Below, one piece after another: positions 1-7,489 of a stretch of DNA of 12,136 nucleotides; positions within the stretch are counted from its first letter, which is position 1, and each line of letters opens with the position of its first letter. The notes under the pieces are model-generated. The model did no database searches. It was not told the origin of the DNA and worked only from the letters and a program-made list of their open reading frames with translations. This DNA comes from Eubacterium sp. (GTDB taxonomy: Bacteria; Bacillota; Clostridia; Lachnospirales; Lachnospiraceae). The position numbers were made by a program, and so were the translations under genes. The DNA is taken from assembly GCA_003520145.1 (NCBI GenBank), contig DOVJ01000174.1, forward strand, positions 1 through 12,136, written 5' to 3'.

Positions 1-557
1 GAACCACCTCTTGAAAATGTCTTGATACTTCCGTCAGGCTTAGAACCATAGAAACCTGGAACTACTGCGCGCTCAATGCCCTTAAGCTTCTTAGACAAAA
101 CGGCGTTAGTCTCCTTAGAGAGGAAGTTGCCGTCCGAATCAAACTTGATTACAAGTGCAGCATCGATGAACTCATATCCGAGATAATTCGCCATAATTAT
201 ACCGTTAAGATACTCACCTCTTGAAGCAGCATAATCCTCACCTGCCTTAAGAGAGAAGTTCTTCTTAATAGTCTCGAATTCACTGCTAAGGTCAAGTGAA
301 AGCGAAAGACCACTTATGATCTCATCATATCTAGCCTTAATAGCCTTAAGTGCATCAGAAAAATCCTTATCCTCTTTGGCAAGAGCATAGCAACCATAAA
401 GCATATCTGTGACCTTAGTATCCTTAGAATCACGCTTACCTGGTGCCGATGGCACAACATAACATCTGTCCTTATCAGCTCTTATTATATCTCCAACCTT
501 CTTAAACTGTTCTGCGCTGGCAAGAGAACTTCCGCCAAACTTCACAACCTTTTTCAT
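1..557 (-). CDS. lysC: Aspartate kinase, N-terminal part (cut by window edge)
   Basis: Catalyses ATP-dependent phosphorylation of aspartate, the first step towards lysine, threonine, methionine and diaminopimelate; a cytosolic enzyme. About 185 codons are present and the gene runs off the left edge, so the rest of the kinase domain and the C-terminal ACT domains are not visible. The protein opens MKKVVKFGGSS, with the KFGGSS nucleotide-binding motif of amino-acid kinases at residues 6-11. It continues with VVPSAPGKR and KVTDML, as in clostridial aspartate kinases, and reaches VVPGFYG and TFSRGGS at the edge, matching the family's VPGF and GRGGSD region. The start at 555-557 is supported by an AAAGGA ribosome binding site about 9 bases upstream. 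The gene has its own promoter and a leader of only about 58 bases. The letter symbol is a family-level choice, since paralogous aspartate kinases exist in many Firmicutes. Confidence 0.93.
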   Translation of the reverse strand, partial: MKKVVKFGGSSLASAEQFKKVGDIIRADKDRCYVVPSAPGKRDSKDTKVTDMLYGCYALAKEDKDFSDALKAIKARYDEIISGLSLSLDLSSEFETIKKNFSLKAGEDYAASRGEYLNGIIMANYLGYEFIDAALVIKFDSDGNFLSKETNAVLSKKLKGIERAVVPGFYGSKPDGSIKTFSRGG

Positions 558-584
558 GAAATCTATCCTTTCTTGATCATAGAT

Positions 585-623
585 ATGTATAGGCTCTGCA
601 CTTATCGTACAAAGCCTATACAT
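585..623. promoter_or_regulatory. 11-bp perfect inverted repeat over the aspartate kinase -10 and leader
   Basis: ATGTATAGGCT at 585-595 is repeated as its exact reverse complement at 613-623, with a 17-base spacer that can pair further (597-601 with 607-611, one mismatch). One arm begins inside the -10 box and covers the predicted transcription start; the other lies in the leader about 28 bases before the start codon. The position suggests a repressor operator. A leader hairpin is less likely, because the predicted transcript would lack most of the first arm. No regulator can be named from this sequence. Confidence 0.5.
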
Positions 624-650
624 TATAGCACATATCCAAAATAACATCAA
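622..650 (-). promoter_or_regulatory. Promoter of the aspartate kinase gene
   Basis: Read on the minus strand, a TTGATG -35 box (650-645) is followed after 17 bases by TATAAT (627-622), with an upstream TG giving an extended -10 (TGCTATAAT). This is a near-consensus vegetative sigma promoter. The predicted start is near 615, leaving a leader of about 58 bases. That is too short for a lysine riboswitch. Confidence 0.8.
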
Positions 651-656
651 GTATTA

Positions 657-698
657 GAAAAAATATTTACACCCCCCGCCATAAAAACAGGCGGAGGG
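657..698 (-). terminator. Intrinsic terminator of the ABC transporter operon
   Basis: On the minus strand, about 26 bases after the second permease stop, CCCTCCGCC (698-690) pairs with GGCGGGGGG (680-672), a 9-bp GC-rich stem with one mismatch and a 9-base loop. It is followed by TGTAAATATTTTTTC. The U-rich tail is interrupted near the stem, so efficiency is uncertain. The position between the operon end and the aspartate kinase promoter fits a terminator. Confidence 0.72.
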
Positions 699-724
699 CA
701 TCTTCATAATTATATATATATGCT

Positions 725-2755
725 TTAGTCAGTGTACGGTTTAAGTTCTACTGGGCTTGATATATACATATCCCAAGAATTACTTCCAACACCGATAACA
801 ACAGTATACATATACTTAGGTTCCTTATCCTTAGCCTCAAGTATCTTAAGAAGTTGATCATAAGTTATCTTAACCTCTTTCGCTTTGTCACCGGCAACAT
901 AAGCCTTTATCGGCACACTAGGACCTGTCTTGACCAAGGTTTCCTTCAGTTTACCATAATACTCTTCTACATATCGCTTCCATACATAATTGTATGTTTC
1001 TGGATAATCCTCTTTTGTTATGCCGACACTTCTTCCAAAGGCAAAACCATCCACAAGTTCTTCGCACATTATTGAAACCACTGAACCGTTTCCGCTCATT
1101 ACCCTCTTCAGGTTTTTACCATTCTTAACTTCATCATACAGCTTATAATATTCTTTTTTGAAGGTTTTGTATAGCTTAGAATCAACATTCATCTCATAAT
1201 CGCCGTAGTTTACACTTGCAATCGCTTTACCATTGTAAGCTGTGATTTTCTCTGGCAATCTGTATCGTGCATCCCTATAAGTCTCAGACTCTTCAAAGAA
1301 ATCATAAACCTTTCTCATTCCCTCAAAATACGTATCGTCTACACGTATAGTAATAATCTTACCATTATACTTTATCTTCAGTTCTTCATAAAGATCTTCG
1401 CTGGAAACACCAACACTTGAATAATTTCTACTAACATAAGATATTACATTAGGATCATCATAATATATATCACCATATTCATCTTTTTCGTAAACTTTTT
1501 TTCGCTGATATTTAAATGTTTCAGCTATAATTTTTGAGACTTCACTATTAGGTTTAACCCATATATTAGTAACATATTCCGTGCGATCACCATAATCATA
1601 CGAATCTCTATTCAAACTATACCCTTCAATCTTATTAGGATTCAATTCATAACTCCACTCATAGTTCTTTATACCCAGTATAATTCCTAGAATAATAAGC
1701 GAACACACAGCAACAGCTCCTGATGAATATAAGAGATTTACTACTCTCTTGCCCTTACGCCCTATATAAGCATCATAAAACATCATCACAAACAGCGTTA
1801 TTGCAACAAATATACTCACTTGCGTTACATTTACACCAAAAGTATTATCAAGATCAGGACCAGAAACATTGTTGCAAATAGGAATAAGCATGATAAGAAC
1901 GCCCAAGAAAACCTTGTTAAAGTAGTAAGTCACAAGACCTACTCCACCCGTTCCAGCAATCTCACTATCACGCTTTATATAAGCCCTCTCACCAAGAATG
2001 TAATAAATCAATGCAAGCGCAGCAGTATAAGCACATGCCAACCAAATACTGACATTACGCATAGAATCCACAGCCTCAAATTCCATATTGTCAACCCTTG
2101 TCAGCGCCCTGCTTATAATATTAATATCCGGATTTAAGATACGTACAAGCTGTTCTATACGAATAGCACCATTCAAAAGATTACCTGTACTTACTACACT
2201 TGTAATAAGTAGTCTCGGGCCAAAAAGAAGCAAAGACGTCATAAGAAATGCTGTTCTCAAATTACCAGAACATGACATAGCAAATGCTGATATATTGGCA
2301 ATAAGAATCATAGCGATAACTGCTGCCAATATATACCCCCATGAATTCTTCCACACAATATGCATCTGGCCTCTAACAAATAAACTTGCAACCAACAAAA
2401 CAAACATGTTAATAACAAGTATAAGCACTATTACCGCATACATAGTCAACATGTTCTTTCTGAACATAGTCTTTCTCTTATACGGCAACACACCATAAAA
2501 GTCGCTTTCGTTTCGCTTCATAAGATAGCCAAAAAGATATATAGCCATACTATAACAGCCAAAAACAAGAAACAAATAGCCACACATCATCCCTGGAGCA
2601 AAAGCAAGCCCTGTAAGACTCGAATCAGCGAACATATACGATTCAGAAGCAACAGAAAACAAAGTTATAACACTCGTGATCAAGACATACGCTATTATCA
2701 TTAGCAGTACTTTTTTCATATTAGCCCTAAAGAGCCCATCTTTGAATATCTTCAT
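725..2755 (-). CDS. ABC exporter permease with large C-terminal domain (second paralog)
   Basis: Membrane permease of an ABC-2-like exporter, 676 residues, last gene of the regulator-ATPase-permease-permease operon. About nine hydrophobic segments can be placed at residues 15-37, 53-79, 104-126, 141-161, 167-188, 235-254, 281-297, 309-327 and 338-362. If the N-terminus is cytoplasmic, the basic loop after segment two (LPYKRKTMFRKN, about 90-101) is inside and could contact the ATPase. The remaining 310 or so residues would then lie outside the membrane. That C-terminal domain is rich in tyrosine and charged residues and carries the shared stretches CEELVDG, KEDYPETY and EPKYMYTVV near its end. 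I do not recognise its fold; it may match a DUF described in Firmicutes ABC permeases. The start has an AGAGGTGG ribosome binding site. The protein aligns along its full length with the upstream permease, better in the membrane half. Substrate unknown; envelope stress or peptide export is only a guess from the YtrA-type operon. Confidence 0.85.
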   Translation of the reverse strand: MKIFKDGLFRANMKKVLLMIIAYVLITSVITLFSVASESYMFADSSLTGLAFAPGMMCGYLFLVFGCYSMAIYLFGYLMKRNESDFYGVLPYKRKTMFRKNMLTMYAVIVLILVINMFVLLVASLFVRGQMHIVWKNSWGYILAAVIAMILIANISAFAMSCSGNLRTAFLMTSLLLFGPRLLITSVVSTGNLLNGAIRIEQLVRILNPDINIISRALTRVDNMEFEAVDSMRNVSIWLACAYTAALALIYYILGERAYIKRDSEIAGTGGVGLVTYYFNKVFLGVLIMLIPICNNVSGPDLDNTFGVNVTQVSIFVAITLFVMMFYDAYIGRKGKRVVNLLYSSGAVAVCSLIILGIILGIKNYEWSYELNPNKIEGYSLNRDSYDYGDRTEYVTNIWVKPNSEVSKIIAETFKYQRKKVYEKDEYGDIYYDDPNVISYVSRNYSSVGVSSEDLYEELKIKYNGKIITIRVDDTYFEGMRKVYDFFEESETYRDARYRLPEKITAYNGKAIASVNYGDYEMNVDSKLYKTFKKEYYKLYDEVKNGKNLKRVMSGNGSVVSIMCEELVDGFAFGRSVGITKEDYPETYNYVWKRYVEEYYGKLKETLVKTGPSVPIKAYVAGDKAKEVKITYDQLLKILEAKDKEPKYMYTVVIGVGSNSWDMYISSPVELKPYTD

Positions 2756-2809
2756 ACTTTTTCCACCTCTTATTCCTCATCACATCTACACTTTTTCGAT
2801 AGATATATT

Positions 2810-4855
2810 CTAATTCACAACTTCTTTGAGTTCCCGAGGGCTAGATATAACCATTTTGATTTCGTCATACCTTGTATTTATAACCACAGTATACATGTAC
2901 TTAGGCTCTTCGTCCTTTGCCTCAAGTATCTCAAGAAGCTGGTCATATGTAATATCCAACTTAACCTCACGCCTTGCATCAGACTCATCATAGGCTGTTA
3001 TAAAAGAATTCTTATCTATCGATTTCACATACTTCTCAAGACTGTCATAATAATCATTCACATATTGCTTCCAAATATACGAATACGTTTTTGGGTAATC
3101 CTCTTTGTTTATACTCACAGTTCTACTGCGCAAACAACCATCCACTAACTCTTCACAAAGCACAAATACATCAGACCTCTTCGTTCTAACAGCAAAATCT
3201 GATTCATCAGTACTCTTATCCTCATCATACAACTTATAGTATTCTTCCTTGAATACCGTATAAGTCTTAGAATCTAATAAAAATTCCGATTCACAACAAT
3301 ATACCCTACCAATTGCCATACCATTATAATATCCAACCTTTTCAGGTATTTTATAGCTGGCTTTTTTAGCTGTCTCAGATTTATCGAATGCTTCATAAAC
3401 CGAATCCATTGTATATCGATTCAAGGTATCAACGCATATTGTCACATTTTTCCCATTATACTTAACACGTATGTAGTCATATTGATCATTATACGAACCA
3501 TAATAATGCTCATCACTATTCGCATAAGAATTGTAAGTTATAACTTCTGGGCTATCATAACTAATATCACCATACTCATCCTTTGTGTATACCTTTTTTT
3601 GTTGCCTGCTGAAAGCATCTGCAATTCTTTTTGCAGTATCTTTATCTGGTTTTACCCATATATCTTCTATATAGCGTCCTGAATCACCCACCATCCAGTA
3701 ATTAGTATTGATATTGTAACCTTCTATCTTATCTGGATCAAGCTTGTAATTCCACTCATAAACCTTTATACCATATATGATTCCGGCAATAATCAGTGAA
3801 CACGCAGTCACGGCACCTGCTGAATATAGAAGCTTAACAAAACGTTTTCCTTTTTGTCCAATATACGCATCATAAAACCACATCGCCAAAACCGAAATAG
3901 CAAAAAAGACCAAAACCTGAGCAGCATTAACACCATATTCATTCTTCAAATCTGGTCCCGTAACATTGTTACATATCGGGATGAGCATAATGATTACTCC
4001 CAAGAAAATCTTATAAAAGTAATACGAAGCCACGCCAATCCCACCGGTACCTGCTATCTCACTGTCGCGCTTTATATAAACTCTCTCTGCGAGTACATAA
4101 TAGATTAAAGCCAATACAGCAGTATACAAACAAGCAGCCCATATACTAATATTCTGCATAGAATCTATACTACCTGCTGTACCGATTTCTAAAAATCTAG
4201 TTGCCGCTCTGCTCATAATGTTAATATCAGGATTAAGAAATCTTGCAAAGTGTGCTATTTGCATAACACCATTTTCAAGGTCACCCGCATAAGCAACACT
4301 TGTGATAAGTAATCTCGGTCCAAAAAGAAGCAAAGCTGTCATAAGAAAGGCTGTCCTTAAGTTACCCGAACAAGACATAGCAAATGCCGAAACATTGCAG
4401 ATAAGCAACATAGCAATCACCGCTGCAATTATATACTTAAAAGACCCTTCCCATACAACCGAAACATGTCCTCTGACAAAAAAACTACCTACAACCAAAA
4501 TAAGCATATTAACAGCCAATACAAGTGCAACAACGCCATACATAGTAGCCATATTCTTTCTGAACATAGTCTTTCTCTTATACGGCAGAACACCATAGAA
4601 GTCACTTTCATGCCGCTTCATAAGAAACCCAAAAAGACATATGCTCATCCAATAACAGCCAAACGATAGAAACAGGTAACCCGCCATCATTCCAGGCGCA
4701 AAAACAAGTCTAGAAGCATTCGTATCACCCACCACATATGAACCAGTTGCTATACAAAGCATCGTGACAATGCTCGAAATCAGTATATTAGCTATTATAA
4801 CCAGCAGAACCCTTTTTATATTGGCCCTAAGAAGCCCATCCTTGAACAGTTTCAT
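2810..4855 (-). CDS. ABC exporter permease with large C-terminal domain (first paralog)
   Basis: Membrane permease of 681 residues and the likely partner of both the upstream ATPase and the downstream paralog. It shares the same layout: about nine hydrophobic segments in the first 370 residues, the conserved features FAPGMM, FYGVLPYKRKTMFRKN, CSGNLRTAFLMT and LNPDINI, and then a C-terminal domain of about 310 residues predicted outside the membrane. The start codon overlaps the ATPase stop in an ATGA arrangement (4852-4855), and an AGAGGGGG ribosome binding site lies just upstream, so translation is probably coupled. The gap to the next permease is 54 bases with no clear promoter or terminator. 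The membrane half is much closer to its paralog than the C-terminal half, which has small insertions and deletions such as the stretch around VITYNSYANSDEHYY. A heterodimeric transporter is the simplest model, but two separate homodimers cannot be excluded. Confidence 0.85.
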   Translation of the reverse strand: MKLFKDGLLRANIKRVLLVIIANILISSIVTMLCIATGSYVVGDTNASRLVFAPGMMAGYLFLSFGCYWMSICLFGFLMKRHESDFYGVLPYKRKTMFRKNMATMYGVVALVLAVNMLILVVGSFFVRGHVSVVWEGSFKYIIAAVIAMLLICNVSAFAMSCSGNLRTAFLMTALLLFGPRLLITSVAYAGDLENGVMQIAHFARFLNPDINIMSRAATRFLEIGTAGSIDSMQNISIWAACLYTAVLALIYYVLAERVYIKRDSEIAGTGGIGVASYYFYKIFLGVIIMLIPICNNVTGPDLKNEYGVNAAQVLVFFAISVLAMWFYDAYIGQKGKRFVKLLYSAGAVTACSLIIAGIIYGIKVYEWNYKLDPDKIEGYNINTNYWMVGDSGRYIEDIWVKPDKDTAKRIADAFSRQQKKVYTKDEYGDISYDSPEVITYNSYANSDEHYYGSYNDQYDYIRVKYNGKNVTICVDTLNRYTMDSVYEAFDKSETAKKASYKIPEKVGYYNGMAIGRVYCCESEFLLDSKTYTVFKEEYYKLYDEDKSTDESDFAVRTKRSDVFVLCEELVDGCLRSRTVSINKEDYPKTYSYIWKQYVNDYYDSLEKYVKSIDKNSFITAYDESDARREVKLDITYDQLLEILEAKDEEPKYMYTVVINTRYDEIKMVISSPRELKEVVN

Positions 4856-5763
4856 ACTGCTTCCCCCTCTTTACCCTCGTCAAAACAGTACCCCAGTGCA
4901 GACATTTCGTAAGTGAATATTTCCTCAAGTGTAAGAGGAAGCATATCATAGAAGAGTGTCGGCATATTTTTGATCTGCGCCTCAACAGCGTTCGCATCCC
5001 CCCTTGCGATTATGCTGATAACAGACCCTGTTTTAACCTTCTCAAGTATATCACAATCCTTGAGTTCAACCTCTTCTATTCCCCTCTCAAAAGCAAGCTG
5101 AACCTTAAAAAGTGACGTCTTCAGGTTGCATACATCGTTCTCAAGTATGAGTCCGCCCTTATGAAGAAATGCCAGCTGATCGCACAGATTCTCCATCTCT
5201 CGAAGCGAATGACTCGTGATTATAGCAGTTGACTTGCTCGCCTCAACTTCCTTACATATGATCGACTTCACGTGATTCCTGACGATTGGATCAAGTCCGT
5301 CAAATGTTTCGTCGAATATGTAGTAATCCGGCTTAATACTAAGTCCGAGTATTATGCTCGACTGCCTCTTCATACCCTTAGAAAACCTGTCTATGGCCTT
5401 CTTCATCGGAAGGTCAAACTCCTTCACAAGCTCTCTGAAGAAATCCATGTCAAAAGTCTTATAGATATCTCTGTAAAAATCCGCCATCTTCTCAAGCGAT
5501 GCTCCGTTTAGAAAATACAGCTCATCAGGCACAAAGATCATCCTGGACTTCATCTTATCATTATCGAAGATATTCTCGCCATCTACCAAAACCTCTCCCT
5601 CATCAGGCTTGAAGATACCTGTTATCATTCGAAGAAATGTAGATTTACCAGCGCCGTTTGAGCCGACCATGCCATATATCGAACCATCCGGTATATGACA
5701 GCTAAGCTTATTGACAGCGGTAAAACCATCAAATTTCTTTGTGATCTCCTTAGTCTCTATCAT
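4852..5763 (-). CDS. ABC transporter ATPase, YtrB-like
   Basis: Cytoplasmic ATP-hydrolysing subunit, 303 residues, expected to drive the two downstream permeases. Visible motifs are Walker A GSNGAGKST (34-42), signature loop FSKGMKRQ (127-134), Walker B with D-loop YYIFDETFDGLDP (147-159, catalytic E152) and the switch histidine in TSHSLREME (H185). Several are off consensus: the signature is SKGM rather than SGGQ, Walker B reads DET where DEP is usual, and the Q-loop position appears as VPDE (78-81) without a glutamine. YtrB-type ATPases are often loose at these sites and all catalytic residues are present, so it should be active. The start at 5761-5763 follows AAAGGAG with 8 bases of spacing; a longer frame opening at a TTG at 5784 would place that ribosome binding site inside the gene. 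It overlaps the regulator's end by 14 bases and the first permease by 4. Confidence 0.93.
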   Translation of the reverse strand: MIETKEITKKFDGFTAVNKLSCHIPDGSIYGMVGSNGAGKSTFLRMITGIFKPDEGEVLVDGENIFDNDKMKSRMIFVPDELYFLNGASLEKMADFYRDIYKTFDMDFFRELVKEFDLPMKKAIDRFSKGMKRQSSIILGLSIKPDYYIFDETFDGLDPIVRNHVKSIICKEVEASKSTAIITSHSLREMENLCDQLAFLHKGGLILENDVCNLKTSLFKVQLAFERGIEEVELKDCDILEKVKTGSVISIIARGDANAVEAQIKNMPTLFYDMLPLTLEEIFTYEMSALGYCFDEGKEGEAV

Positions 5764-6124
5764 TTCCAAAACTCCTTTCAACACACTCCAAAATAGATTC
5801 TTTACTTATTCCCGCAAGTATCAGATCCCTTATAACTTCTTCTAATCGGTCAAGTTCCTTGACCTTACTCTCCTTTAGCTTCAAAACAGCATCCTCCGTA
5901 ATATAACATCCCTTACCTGGCACAGATCTTATAAGCCCGAGCATATCAAGCTCAGTATAAGCTTTCTGTATGGTATTAGGGTTGATAGAAAGTCGGGCAG
6001 ACATACTTCTGACTGAAGGCATCTGGTCACCCGCTTTGAATATTCCGGTCATTATAAACCGCTTCACCTGCTCTACGATCTGCGTATAGACCGGCACTCG
6101 GGACATCTGATCTATAATGAACAT
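5750..6124 (-). CDS. GntR-family transcriptional regulator, YtrA subfamily
   Basis: DNA-binding regulator of 124 residues. It has a winged helix-turn-helix at about 9-75, with the family's hallmarks PVYTQIVEQVKRFI (11-24), GDQMPSVRSMSARLSINPNT (32-51) and LGLIRSVPGKGCYI (62-75). Only a short helical tail of about 50 residues follows, with no effector-binding domain; this short form is typical of the YtrA subfamily, whose members usually repress their own ABC transporter operons. The start at 6122-6124 is fixed by TAAGGAGGTG immediately upstream. The longer open frame to 6217 would run through the -10 and -35 boxes and is rejected. It is the first gene of the operon and the palindrome at 6199-6225 is its probable target. 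The signal it senses is not visible. Confidence 0.93.
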   Translation of the reverse strand: MFIIDQMSRVPVYTQIVEQVKRFIMTGIFKAGDQMPSVRSMSARLSINPNTIQKAYTELDMLGLIRSVPGKGCYITEDAVLKLKESKVKELDRLEEVIRDLILAGISKESILECVERSFGNDRD

Positions 6125-6185
6125 ACTATCCACCTCCTTATTAATTAATCGCAACCATATCAGCTGTACTATGACTACTAATACA

Positions 6186-6214
6186 GTTATATCACAGTAG
6201 TAAAATGTTGTCAA
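6186..6214 (-). promoter_or_regulatory. Promoter of the regulator-ABC transporter operon
   Basis: On the minus strand a consensus TTGACA (6214-6209) is followed after 17 bases by TATAAC (6191-6186), preceded by TG in extended -10 position (TGATATAAC). The predicted start is near 6179, giving a leader of about 55 bases. It is a strong promoter in its own right, which suits control by a repressor. Confidence 0.85.
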
Positions 6215-6225
6215 CACATTTTACT
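6199..6225. promoter_or_regulatory. Probable YtrA-type operator palindrome
   Basis: AGTAAAATGT (6199-6208) and its exact reverse complement ACATTTTACT (6216-6225) are separated by 7 bases. Six of those (6209-6214) are the -35 box of the operon promoter. A dimeric regulator bound here would block RNA polymerase. The first gene of the operon encodes such a regulator, so autorepression is the natural inference. The centre lies about 68 bases upstream of the predicted start of the divergent glycosyltransferase gene, so an effect on that gene is possible but less direct. Confidence 0.75.
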
Positions 6226-6264
6226 GATTTTTTTCAAAGGACAGATGCTAATTCTCGACAGATG

Positions 6265-6273
6265 TGCTATACT
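6265..6273 (+). promoter_or_regulatory. Probable extended -10 promoter of the glycosyltransferase-greA unit
   Basis: TGCTATACT at 6265-6273 fits an extended -10 element, with the hexamer at 6268-6273. The position 17 bases upstream (6245-6250) reads ATGCTA and is a poor -35 box, so the promoter would rely on the extended -10. The predicted start is near 6280, about 40 bases before the start codon. Confidence 0.5.
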
Positions 6274-6319
6274 AACAGTATCAGGTCCTGTTCAAAGCAA
6301 ACATACGGAGGAAATCATC

Positions 6320-7489
6320 ATGATATATCTCATCAAAGGTGCAGTCGAAACTCTTGAATACTTTTCTCTAAGAATTGCTGATGCCCTTCGCGCTGCAGGA
6401 GAGGACGTCATCTTATGGGATATGAAAAAACCTCTTGATTCAAGGCTTCGCTTTGAACGCTTAAACTTAGGACCTTCCGATGTTCTCATAACATTTAACT
6501 TCATAGGATTAAGCGGCGAATCTCAGTTTTCAAGTGACGAGAGCAGCATATGGAACATCGCGGGTATGCACAAGATCTGCATCCTCGTCGATCACCCGCT
6601 CTACTATTACGCAAGACTGACAGAGTACGGTTCTGACCTTACTCTGTATCTGATTGACAGAGAACATGTTGATTTCGTAAAGCGATATTATCCAAAGTAC
6701 ACGGATATCCACTTTCTGCCTCTTGCGGGCAATGTACCTTATGATAAGGCTATCCCTCTTAAGAATCGCTCATACGACCTTGTCTTCACAGGCAGTTACA
6801 TAGGAAGACCAACACTTTCTAGATATGAAAAAGCTCTACTGCCTGAGGTCGTAACACTCTACAACGATATGATCGACGCGCTTAGGAACACTCCATCTCT
6901 CACTCTTACAAGTGTTATGGAAGATGCACTTGACGAAGTCATACCAGAGGCGTCACCACTTCAGAAGCTTGCCTGTATGTATCAGATGATGTATGTTGAC
7001 TTAAGCATAAGAGGGCTCTTCCGCCATGAGATTGTCAAGAAAGCCTGTGAAAGCGGCAAGAAGACCATCATAATAGGCGGAGGTTGGGAAGAAAGCGACA
7101 TAGCCGACATGCCGAATGTAACCTTCCTAGGGCTGTCAGACTCTGCCACCTGCCTTCGCTATACCATGGATTCCAGGCTTTCCCTGAATATGCTTCCATG
7201 GTTTAAGGACGGGGCACACGATCGGATGTTCACATCTATGCTGGCAAAGACCGGTCTCATAAGTGACATGTCTTCCTACACCACTAAGGTTTTTCCAACA
7301 GGTCTTGTATACGAATACACCTTGGAGAATACCGATGCCATAACAGATCTTGTGACTGATGCGCTTTCAGACCTTGACGAACTAGAACACAGAACACATG
7401 AGGCTTTTGAGTATGCCATGAACAATCACCGTTGGGAACATCGCGCCATGAAGATATTAGAAAGGATAAAACAATGGGAGAAAGATTAA
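6320..7489 (+). CDS. CgeB-like glycosyltransferase family protein
   Basis: A soluble protein of 389 residues without a signal peptide or membrane segments, probably a GT-B fold glycosyltransferase of the CgeB/spore-maturation-like group. The clearest evidence is the C-terminal stretch NMLPWFKDGAHDRMFTSMLA (290-309), followed by LISD. It matches the 'N..p.f..G.heR.f.amA.g...sD' signature of that group, which binds the nucleotide-sugar donor in related enzymes. The N-terminal half has alternating beta-strand and helix character, with ILVDHP (88-93) and LVFTGSYIGRP (154-164) resembling Rossmann-like edges. Donor and acceptor are not predictable; relatives act on flagellin, surface or spore-coat polymers. 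The start at 6320 is set by GGAGG (6307-6311). An in-frame ATG at 6245 lies upstream of the predicted promoter. The end overlaps greA by 16 bases, so the two are co-transcribed. Confidence 0.75.
   Translation: MIYLIKGAVETLEYFSLRIADALRAAGEDVILWDMKKPLDSRLRFERLNLGPSDVLITFNFIGLSGESQFSSDESSIWNIAGMHKICILVDHPLYYYARLTEYGSDLTLYLIDREHVDFVKRYYPKYTDIHFLPLAGNVPYDKAIPLKNRSYDLVFTGSYIGRPTLSRYEKALLPEVVTLYNDMIDALRNTPSLTLTSVMEDALDEVIPEASPLQKLACMYQMMYVDLSIRGLFRHEIVKKACESGKKTIIIGGGWEESDIADMPNVTFLGLSDSATCLRYTMDSRLSLNMLPWFKDGAHDRMFTSMLAKTGLISDMSSYTTKVFPTGLVYEYTLENTDAITDLVTDALSDLDELEHRTHEAFEYAMNNHRWEHRAMKILERIKQWEKD

Noticed and set aside
558..721. Possible lysine riboswitch upstream of aspartate kinase
   Set aside because: The space between operon terminator and start codon is under 120 bases, includes a good promoter at 622-650, and shows no multi-helix L-box structure.
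725..2755. The second permease as a decaying duplicate
   Set aside because: It has a full-length open frame, its own ribosome binding site, all conserved membrane motifs and a terminator after it, so it looks functional.
6174..6201. ACTACT / AGTAGT inverted repeat around the ABC operon -10 box
   Set aside because: Only 6 bp per arm and no extended symmetry; likely chance next to the much stronger palindrome at 6199-6225.
6125..6217. Longer N-terminus for the GntR regulator
   Set aside because: It would be encoded across the -10 and -35 boxes, and a very strong ribosome binding site sits just before 6124.
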